This document shows positions 25,301 through 33,800 of a stretch of 64,000 bases of DNA, one piece after another. The position numbers were made by a program, and so were the translations under genes. The stretch comes from Acidobacteriota bacterium (GTDB taxonomy: Bacteria > Acidobacteriota > UBA4820): assembly GCA_029559035.1 (NCBI GenBank), contig JAKQCT010000088.1, forward strand, positions 1-64,000, in the 5' to 3' direction. Below the pieces are notes generated by a model. It saw only the letters and a list, made by a program, of their open reading frames with translations. It was not told the DNA's origin and ran no database searches. Position 1 is the stretch's first letter; the number at the start of each line of letters is the position of its first letter.

Positions 25301-27619
25301 ATGACGATCGCCAACCAGGACCTCCAAGTATTACTCTCGGATCCCGACGGAACTCAGAGCGGAGGACAGAACTGCGGCCTTTATCTCAGGTACAACAACC
25401 TGCCGACCGCGTCAACCTATGATTACCGTATCACATCCGACGGCGACAAGACGGTCTGCGTGACGGAGATCGTTCTGGAAAACTTCAGCAGCTCCTGGGG
25501 GCCTTACGGCGACAGCCCGCCTGCGGGATGGACCATCGAGACAAACGAGACTGCGCCGGTGTACTGGGATGACAACAACTGGTACAATTACAGTTCGAGC
25601 CCGAGAGTCTACAGCACCTTCGGACGATTGAACGAGGACGAGAAGATCATCTCTCCATTGTTCGACATCCCGTCTACGTTCACCAGCGCCAATGTGTCAT
25701 TCAGGCACAGGTTCTACATGACTTCGTCGGGGGCGAACATTTACGTAAGATTCAGGTCCTCGGAGAACCCATCGTGGATAACTTTGTACTCGCGAAATTA
25801 CGAAGTGTCCGAGACCAGGACGCTGGATCTCTCTTCTTACATCGGCAATACGGACTGCCAGTTGATGTTCGAGTACAGCGATCCGAGCATGGCGACTGGG
25901 ACCAGGTACTGGAGTTTTGACGATGTCCAGGTTTACGGGGCTTCGCCCCCAAGCCTGCGCCCCGGAGAATGGAACATCGGGATCTTGGGGATCGGATCCG
26001 GCGACAACGGATACCTGCTGACTCCATTAAAGGATTCAGGCTGTACGCAGTCCTTCGGGAACAAGGCCGAAAGAACCACATTCATTCCTCCCGACCCGAG
26101 GGCTCCTGTAGGCACGGCAACATGGGGAACGGTGAACGGTTCGGGGGTTTACAAGGGGACGGGAACCATCTCTCTGACCGAATCGGGGCACGAACCGTCC
26201 GCCATTACCTGGCTCCTGAGGAACGGAACGACGTATCCCCTTGCAAATGTCAATGCGAACACGATAATCCAGCTTCCTGACCTGACGCTGATCGTTGGCT
26301 GCGACGCGTCGGGTTCATCCGACAAGGGGATCTTTTATTCGCCGTCTCCCGACGAAGGTGCGACGACCTGGACCGAGTCGTCTGCCGTGGCGGGGGAAGG
26401 ATCGAAGAACTATATCGATCTTTTAGCGGCTTCGAACGGAGACGTTCTGATCGCGGGAGACGATTCTGGATCGGCCGACGGAGGCGTTTGGCTGACGGGC
26501 GACAAGGGGAAGAACTGGATGAGGATATCCCAGGGATTCGACAGCTCGTCGCAGGCGCTTTCTGACCTCGTGGCCGACAACGGGGACCCCGTTTCTTACT
26601 ACGCCTCGACGGCGGGGACGGGCGACGCGGGCACTGAGTCCCCGACGGGGCTCTGGACCAGGACCATTACTGCGAGCCAGTATCCGACGATAACATCGAT
26701 AGTTCCCGACAACGGGGGCGCTTCGGGCGGTACCGCGGTGACGATAACGGGGACGGGCTTCAGCGACCTCTGTCCCACCGGCCACGACGACGACTGTCCC
26801 GACGCTTCTCCTGTCGTCATTTTCGGGGACACGGAGGTCGCTGCGACATATATCAGTTCAACGACACTCACGGCTGTGACGCCTCCGCACGACGCCGAGC
26901 ACGTTCTTGTAAAGATCAGGAACAGGGATACGAGGCAAAGCATGGCCGGTGTCATTTATACTTTCGTCACGACCTGCCAGCCTCCTTCCGGCCTTCCGAA
27001 CAATACGGCGGTCGATGCCGATCCCTGCGCCGACACGGGCGTTCTGGTTTCATGGTCGGACCCCGCAGACTGGGGTGATGGCGGAAGCGGAGCGAGAAGC
27101 TTCGATGTCCTGAGGGACGGGAGCGCCATCCAGGCGGGCCTTTCCTCCTCCACGCACGAATATACAGACACGACGGGTACGAACGGAGTGACATACGCCT
27201 ACTCGGCGAGGGCGAACAACGGCTGCGGGATGTCGGCCGTAACCCCGGGAGCTTCGGCCGCGGATATCCTCTGCGTTCCTCCCGAGGTAGGCCCGGGCGA
27301 CAGCGAGTCAAACGCGCAGGACTGGACAGAAGACAAAGCCACGCAGACATGGCCGGCGGCCGAAAGAGCTACCGGATATCACCTTTATAAGTTCGCGTTG
27401 GCTGATCTTCCCTATCTCCAGAACACTTCCGATGAAGGCTGCAAGTGGAGCGTCGGGAATGTCACCAGCCACGATTGCAGCGGAGACGATCCGAGCGTGG
27501 AAACGGGAAGAGTATATTTTTATCTTGTGACGGGGGTTAACGAAACGGGAGAAGGAACGGGAGGGGACGGCACAGGTTTTACAAGGGCTCTGTCCACATC
27601 GATAACCTGTTCTCCCTGA
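22310..27619 (+). CDS. Giant secreted Asp-box propeller / IPT / FN3 protein, paralog 3
   Basis: A 1769-aa exported protein. The ATG at 22310 is preceded by AAGGAGG; an in-frame ATG seven codons earlier lies before that site and is rejected. A short positively charged start and hydrophobic core (IMVYLVLVFAALPFFA) form the signal peptide. Layout: Asp-box propeller (~20-940; STDRGVTW, STDKGENF), PPC-like half (~964-1054), jelly-roll J-type domain (~1054-1211), second PPC half (~1216-1246), DPRAPVGTATWG (~1262), GDKGKNW Asp-box, IPT/TIG (~1461-1556), one FN3-like repeat (~1556-1654) and the C-terminal domain ending ITCSP. From 26080 onward its DNA is almost the same as in paralog 2, while the N-terminal part is much more diverged. 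Function unknown. Confidence 0.85.
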   Translation: MSGKKNIKIMVYLVLVFAALPFFAQTPEESWTRLAVSYSGNITALAVSPSYETDQTLYIGVKDSGLWKSTDRGVTWTQCPAVPCEYTVSGIGLGKDYCYGSGDPCFVVTEDTYYFRSDDDFQTYSYAYQFMIGSMMVYPAILTGVVVGGVTGFDNAVYVGTFGGGVYAHYSGGNSDIGWTSLGPYGFKCRSLTLTSNSTQVLWLAGSSSAGVGGVHRYVGGGVGWVSHEADVGSLEMLSIRASWTNAARLWAGGASTGIWYSFDSGDNWSAGCEAGSAPYQVRSIRECPVSTHGSELWEGTSKGMRFSTNSGTSLCSDIFPGSGINCVEFAPAFHGTGDYCEMFVGTESALYRIPCEGTAKVRSPIVVDGHSVALAKDGLGVFMGSMSQGLFKSLDTTSTGGKMVRYNSFPNGETPEIAAVCPHPHYADDDGGCGTEETLFAAANFPVNSGDNGVYKSVDAGNSWVKVNNASTWPTSTINLNDLEISPNYGSAASPATAGNDGTLFAATSLGVFRWSYDVKDGRYEWANVSSSYFSQAAWVKVTPTFDSTSSCSFVCNGTSYSGFPCKTVWSYGYDFNNTRYCLFYSRNLGDTWTPVYPTASPALCPTGTTCPTDITGITFPSNYMTGATPSTKLYVSSSSKGVLAGQLTSTDCLYTAAANWATKNGWLPMTKTVVDIASDPDWVDPTEDADDVLICALSNSGVWRTSNASNTTPTWSRIIQGHALSVGFESRKWGASHQMAMAGFAKDEDMMTNPPYGAYYTANIADLTTYPFHQLTGYYSLPDDVFSSVVHERDPDYVFASSPSMGVFVSTDKGENFNPYNLGAGGSLGPCRLDNGYGITMLADRAGSGSGIDVLYVGTDNGIKARHIYYDGSSIHLDWADGAGGPSSWLDTSWYGGGDTTGYWERLEVAPETADTMPVWAVSPDKGALTGQGFASLPSGQTDGWILQTGGLGSTNAKGVRTGQDGGSTTAYQLQSGQTVTGSVRPGIWNYYHVDMTIANQDLQVLLSDPDGTQSGGQNCGLYLRYNNLPTASTYDYRITSDGDKTVCVTEIVLENFSSSWGPYGDSPPAGWTIETNETAPVYWDDNNWYNYSSSPRVYSTFGRLNEDEKIISPLFDIPSTFTSANVSFRHRFYMTSSGANIYVRFRSSENPSWITLYSRNYEVSETRTLDLSSYIGNTDCQLMFEYSDPSMATGTRYWSFDDVQVYGASPPSLRPGEWNIGILGIGSGDNGYLLTPLKDSGCTQSFGNKAERTTFIPPDPRAPVGTATWGTVNGSGVYKGTGTISLTESGHEPSAITWLLRNGTTYPLANVNANTIIQLPDLTLIVGCDASGSSDKGIFYSPSPDEGATTWTESSAVAGEGSKNYIDLLAASNGDVLIAGDDSGSADGGVWLTGDKGKNWMRISQGFDSSSQALSDLVADNGDPVSYYASTAGTGDAGTESPTGLWTRTITASQYPTITSIVPDNGGASGGTAVTITGTGFSDLCPTGHDDDCPDASPVVIFGDTEVAATYISSTTLTAVTPPHDAEHVLVKIRNRDTRQSMAGVIYTFVTTCQPPSGLPNNTAVDADPCADTGVLVSWSDPADWGDGGSGARSFDVLRDGSAIQAGLSSSTHEYTDTTGTNGVTYAYSARANNGCGMSAVTPGASAADILCVPPEVGPGDSESNAQDWTEDKATQTWPAAERATGYHLYKFALADLPYLQNTSDEGCKWSVGNVTSHDCSGDDPSVETGRVYFYLVTGVNETGEGTGGDGTGFTRALSTSITCSP
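26080..27270 (+). repeat. 3' module shared with giant gene 2 (copy in gene 3)
   Basis: Partner of the module at 20608-21800. The sharp left border at 26080 falls just before the codons for the conserved DPRAPVG segment, so the shared block covers the IPT and FN3 parts but not the propeller. Confidence 0.8.
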
Positions 27620-27649
27620 TAAGACAAGCAAGATGGTCTTTATCGTCTC

Positions 27650-27680
27650 AAGGCGGGCTTCGGCCCGCCTTTCCCTTTTC
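27650..27680 (+). terminator. Intrinsic terminator after giant gene 3
   Basis: A stem AAGGCGGGC / GCCCGCCTT closed by a TTCG tetraloop, followed by T-rich sequence, 30 bases past the stop. Confidence 0.9.
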
Positions 27681-27715
27681 GATACGGTCCGTCAGTGCGG
27701 TCATTGAAAGCCGAA

Positions 27716-27731
27716 TGTGACCTAAGTCACA
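27716..27731 (+). promoter_or_regulatory. Perfect CRP-consensus operator upstream of giant gene 4
   Basis: TGTGACCTAAGTCACA matches TGTGA-N6-TCACA at all ten fixed positions. Its centre is 35.5 bases before the TATAAT at 27759. The spacing equals that at giant gene 3. Binding by a CRP-family regulator is inferred. Confidence 0.65.
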
Positions 27732-27758
27732 GATATTTCTATAAAAATGGTTCATTGT

Positions 27759-27764
27759 TATAAT
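27759..27764 (+). promoter_or_regulatory. -10 element of giant gene 4
   Basis: A perfect TATAAT, 44 bases before the ATG at 27809. The region 16-18 bases upstream has no good -35 match (TTTCTA), as expected for a promoter that needs an activator. Confidence 0.6.
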
Positions 27765-27808
27765 GGTATGCGGCCGTTCCCAAGGCTGAGTGTAATAAGG
27801 AGAGCGAG

Positions 27809-30800
27809 ATGAGGAAAAAGACCTTATTGGGTGTTTTGGCTGTTGTGGTGCTTTTCGCCTGTTGCGCGAGCCTTTACGCGCAGACGGGGACCGAAGCCTG
27901 GACCAGGATAGGCAGGGGCATATCGAGTTCTCACGACGGATACATAACCGCTCTCGCCGTAAGCCCGAGCTATGAACAGGACAAGACTCTTTACATAGGG
28001 ATCAAGAATGCGGGACTTTGGAGGTCCTCGGACAGGGGAGAGAACTGGAGCCAGTGCGCGGCCGTGCCGTGTGACTCGACGGTCGCCGGTATCGCGCTTC
28101 CGAGGGATTACAACTACAACCTGACGGGAAAGCCCGCGTTCGCGGTGACAGAGGAGGGCTTTTTCTATCGGACGACGGACGATTTCGTCAACTCCACAGA
28201 CACGCGTGATTTCGACTCGCCGTGCAGCGCGGTGATCGCGGGCGGCCTGACAGTCTTCGATTCGATGGTCTATGTCGGGACGAAGGGCGGAGGGGTGTGG
28301 AGGAACACTTACGGAGGAGCCGGAACGAACTGGGATTTCATCGGCATAGACGGAGCCGGAGAAATTTGTCTTTCCCTCACGATCACAAGCGCGGCGACGC
28401 AGGTCCTCTGGGGGGTTTTCTGGGACCCGGCGTTCGGCGGCAGGATATACAGCTACAGCGGCTCGGGGCAGTCGTGGACCAACCGTACACCAACAGATCT
28501 CGTGAGCCAGGTGGTCTTCCACATAAGAGCTTCCTGGGTAAACTCGTCCTACATGTGGGCAGGGACGGCGGACCGCGGCATGTGGCGGTCTGTAGACGGA
28601 GGGATCAACTGGACGGCAGCGTGCGACGGGAGTTCCACCGGGGGAGTGACTTACGCGGTGCGCGCGGTGACGGAGAGTCCCGCCGCCGCCACGACCAATG
28701 AAATATGGGAGGGAACCGATTCGGGACTCAGGTCATCGACGAATTACGGTGCATCGTGTGCGGACAGCGTCCCGAAGTCGGGAGTGACCTGCATAGACTT
28801 CGCGCCAGGTTTCGACACCGGCGGTAACTATTGCGAGGCTTTTGTCGGGACATCTTCCGGGCTCTACAGGATACAGTGCGCGGGAACGGCGATACCCGAG
28901 AACAAGAGCCCGGTCGTGGTTGACGGCAGCTGCGTCGCGATGGCTCACGACGGCAAGGGATATTTCATGGGTTCTCTCTCCGGAGGACTCTTCAAGGCCG
29001 TGCCGGGAAGGACCAACATGGTCCAGTACAACAATTTCCCCAACGGCCTGACGCCCTCGATCGTCGGGATCTGCCTGCATCCCGATTACAACGAGGAGGA
29101 GACGGAGTGCGGAGATCCCAACACTCTCTTCGTCGCGGCGAACTTCCCCGACAGCCCGCTTGACAACGGGGTTTACAAGAGCACTGACGCGGGCAACAGC
29201 TGGACGAAGATGATCGGCGAACAGTGGCCGTCAACAGAGATATACCTCAGGGACCTTGCCATCTCTCCAGGTTATGACGACAACGCTCTTCCGGACGGCA
29301 TGCTTTTCGCCGCGACGAGCGACTACCTTTACAGGTGGAGCCCTTCTTCGGGTTGGACCAGGTGCGGCTATGACCAGGGACTGACCGACATATATTTCGT
29401 CGAAGTCGCGCCGACCTTCAACGGCAACGCCGACGCGACATGCCCGGAATACAGCGGATACAGCGGCTATCCGTGCAAGACGGTTTGGGTGGGCGCGAAA
29501 GACGGGTACGCCGAGACCCGTCTCTGGTACTCGTTCAACAGGGGCGGGACTTTCACGATGGCCATGCCCACGAACTGCGGCACCGTTCCCGCCTCCTGCC
29601 CCCTGGATGTCACGGGGATAACTTTCCCGAGCGACTTCGGCGTCCAGGACAGCAGTCTCAACCACGCCGTATTTGCCTCGTCTTCCACAAGGGGCGTCCT
29701 GAGGTCGCTCACTTTCCTGTGGGCAGGGACTTCGTGGTCGCCCTGGGCGACGGGACTTCCAACTCCGCTGAACGCCCTGGACATAACTTCCGACCCCGAC
29801 TGGGTCCGCGAAGCCGGCGGGACGAGCAACGCCGTTCTGCTCTGCGCCGTCCCTTCCGCGACCAATCCCGGAGAGGCGGGAGTTTACGAATGCACGACAG
29901 GGAACGGCACTTCATCGTGGAACAGGATCATCGACGGCCACGCCCTGTCGGTTGACTACGAGACGAGATCGCCCGGGTACCCGTCTTTGAAAGCGATGGC
30001 CGGGTTCAGGAGAGATCCGCTCATAGGCCCTGATTCGAACTATGGCGCCTACTACCTGGACAACCTGGCGCCCTCCGCGACGCCCAATACATATAATTTT
30101 ACCGGCTACTACTCACTTCCCGACGACGTTTTCTCCACGGTCGTCCACGAAAGAGACACAGATTATGTATTTTCCTCCTCGCCGTCGATGGGCGTCTTCG
30201 TCAGCTCCGACAGGGGCGAAAGCTTCAGGCCCTGGAACGCCGGAGCCGGAGGCACGGCGGGGCCGTGCAGGCTGACGAACGGCTACGGGATAACCATGCT
30301 TGCAGGCAGGAGAGGCACGAACCTCGACGCTTTCTGGGTGGGAACGAGGGACGGGATAAAGGCGAGGTACACATACACGGATACATCGGGAATTGTCCAC
30401 CTCGATCACGAATCAGATTCAACGACCCCTCCGCCGAGCCTCTGGAAACATTCATACCTGACGGGCTTATCCACGCCGACGAGCGGTTATTGGGAAAGAC
30501 TGGAAGTGGTTCCCGGCAGCGGGACGACATTACCTGTCTGGGCCGTGAGCCCCTACAGGTACGGCTATTCAGGGGACGAGCAGGGCTTCGCCAACCTCCA
30601 GGCGGGAACTTACGACGGCTGGACGATTCAGACCTCGGGACTCGTGTCGACCAACTCCAAGGGCGTCAGGACCGGCTACGACGGCGCAGGCGCGTTAAAA
30701 ACCATCACAAGCGGACAGATCATCAACGGGAGCATCAAGCAGGGGGCCTGGGACTACTACAGGATAAATGTCACGAGCAGCCCCAACGACCTGCAGGTCC

Positions 30801-33800
30801 TGATGGACGACCTTGACGACGGAGGCAGCCAGAACCCCGACCTCTATGTCAGGTTCGCCGCCTCCCCCTCGGAGACCCTTTACGACTACCGTCCCTATGT
30901 GAACGGGGACGAATCCGTCTGCGTCACCCGGTTCTACGACTTTATTTTTGAAAAAACCTGGGGTCCCTACGGGAACAACCCGCCTGCCGGATGGACCATA
31001 ACCAAGCCCGCGAGCGATACGACATGGGACACCAACAACTGGCACGCGGTTTCCGGAACTTTCCAGGCGAAGGTCATCGGCGACCCGTCAAAGGCGATGA
31101 ACGAGTGGCTGATCACTCCTTCCTTCAATATCCCGGCCAGCAGCGAGAACGGCATCGAGGTAAGGATAAACCACTTCTTCAACAAACCATCAGGGACTGT
31201 AACTCACGGTTATACCTGCATCTGGTCCGACCAGTATCCGGAGTGGATCGTGCTGGACGACCACACGGACGACATGTTCGCGGATCGTTCCAAGAGCATT
31301 CCCATCCCGAGCAGTTACAAGGGGAACACAAATGTTAAGATCGCCTTTCAGTATGTGGATTCAACCCCCACCGCCCTCAGATTCTGGGCGATCAACTCGG
31401 TCGAGGTCGGCGGGCTGCTGACCGGCTATTGGTATATCGGGATCAGGGGCAACTCGACGACTGCCGGCGAATATTCTCTCACCGCCAGGATAAATTCGGG
31501 CTGCACACAGTCCTTCGCGAACTTTGGTGAACCGAACAAGGACCCGGACACGGGCGTAAGATTCTCGGCACCTGATCCGAGGGCGCCGGTAGGCACGGCT
31601 ACCTGGGGAACAGTAAACGGAACCGGCGTTTACCGGGGGACGGGAACGGCGACCGTCAACTGGACGCCCTCCGGATCTCAGCCGACGAATGCCAGCGCGC
31701 AAACAATCCTGCAAATGTCCGATCTGACTCTTGTTGTCGGCTGCGACGCTTCCGGGTCTTCTGACAGAGGCATTTTCTATTCTCCAGCGCCGGACGAAGG
31801 GGAGACCGCCTGGTACGAAGCGCACGCGGTAGCGGGAGGGGATGCCAGCTCCAAGAACTACGTGGACCTTCTGGAAGCCTCCAACGGCGACATCCTGATA
31901 GCCTGCGACGATTCCGATACCGAAGTCGGAGGCGTCTGGCTTTCAGGCGACAAGGGGAAGAATTGGATGAACATCTCCAGCGGCTTCGACAGCTCCTCGC
32001 AGGCACTTTCCGACATTGTCGCCGACAACGGCAGCCCGGTTGCCTATTACGCTTCCACGGCGGGAACCGGCGACGAGAGCTCAGAAGATGCTACCGGGCT
32101 TTATACAAGGACCGTTACAGCGAGCCCGTATCCGGATGTGACGGGAATTAACCCCACTACAGGCCCCGACTCGGGCGGCACATCGGTGACCATCACCGGG
32201 ACAGGCTTCAGCAACAGCTGTCCAACCGGCTACAGCGCCAACTGCCCGCACGCTTCTCCGGTGGTCATTTTCGGGAGCAACGACGGAACAACGGCCTACG
32301 AAGTGGCTGGCACCTGGGTGAGCGCGAGCTCCATAACCTGCGTTTCACCCGCTCACGAGGCGGGACTTGTCTCCGTCAAGGTCAGGAATCCCGACACGAG
32401 GCAGAGCGCGGCGGGGATGGGGTTTACTTACAACTTCACCTGCCAGGCTCCGTCGGGCATGGCGAATAACACGGCGATCGACGATGACGCGTGCGGAGAT
32501 ACGGGAGTCGTTATCAACTGGAGCTCTCCTTCCGACTGGGGAGACGGAGGGTCGGGGACGAGGACCTACGATGTCCTGAGGGACGAGGTCGTCATATCAT
32601 CCGGTTTATCGGAGGGTACGCTTTCTCACGACGACGCGACGGGGGTCAACGGTACCTCATACACTTACAAGGTGAGGGCCAACAACGGATGCGGCCAGTC
32701 ATACACCACCGCGGGAGCATCTACGGCAGACGCCGTTCCTTCAGCACCCTCATGGACTTTCAACAACACCGCTTCCGACCTCAGCGGCTGTTCCGACACT
32801 GGAGTCAGGGTCCAGTGGAACGGGCCGTCAGATTGGGGGGACGGCGGCTCGGGGACGAGGACCTATGATGTCCTCAGGGACGGAGCCGCCATCGCGAGCG
32901 GGCTCTCTTCTTCCACCAGCAGTTACACCGACACGACGGGCATCAACGGGACAACCTATACTTACAAGGTTCGGGCGAATAACGGCTGTTCGCTGAGTAC
33001 AGAAACCACGGGCGCGACGGGAGCCGACAATGTGGGGTCCGCTCCTTCGGGCATGGCGAACAACACCGCCGCCGATGTGGACGCCTGCGCTGACAGCGGT
33101 GTTAAGATCGATTGGAACGATCCAGCAGAATGGGGCGACAACGGAGTCGGGACCAGGAGCTTCGTGATCTACAGGGGAGCATCCTCGATCCAGACGCTGA
33201 GCGCTTCGGTCCACACCTACACGGACACGACGGGGATCGACGGCACCTCATACCTTTACAGGGTCCGCGCGGTTAACGGTTGCTCTCTCGGAACGCTGAC
33301 AACGGGGGTGAACGCCTCCGACACGGTCGGAGCCTCTCCCTCGGGCTTTTCGAACAATACTGCCGCCGACATCGACGCCTGCGCCGACTCGGGGGTGAAG
33401 ATAGACTGGACGGCTCCGTCCGACTGGGGCGACAACGGCAGCGGAACAAGGTCGTTCGAGGTGCTGAGGAACGGGACGACGATCGTGTCAGGGCTCTCCG
33501 CCGCCACGCTGACATACACGGATAACACGGGAACGAACGGGACATCCTATCCGTACACGGTGAAGGCCATCAACGGATGTTCGCTCAATTCCGTCACGAC
33601 GGGAGCTTCCGCATCGGATGAGGTGCCGCCCGGAGAACCGTCCATAACCAACATCACTGATGACGACGCCTGCGCCCAGAGCGGTATCAAGGTGACATTC
33701 ACGGCCGGCTCCGGAGCGACGAGCCACGACCTTTACAGGGATGGGACAAGCGTCGTTACGGGCTATACATCGGGAGCGACATACAACCCGGGGGACACTT

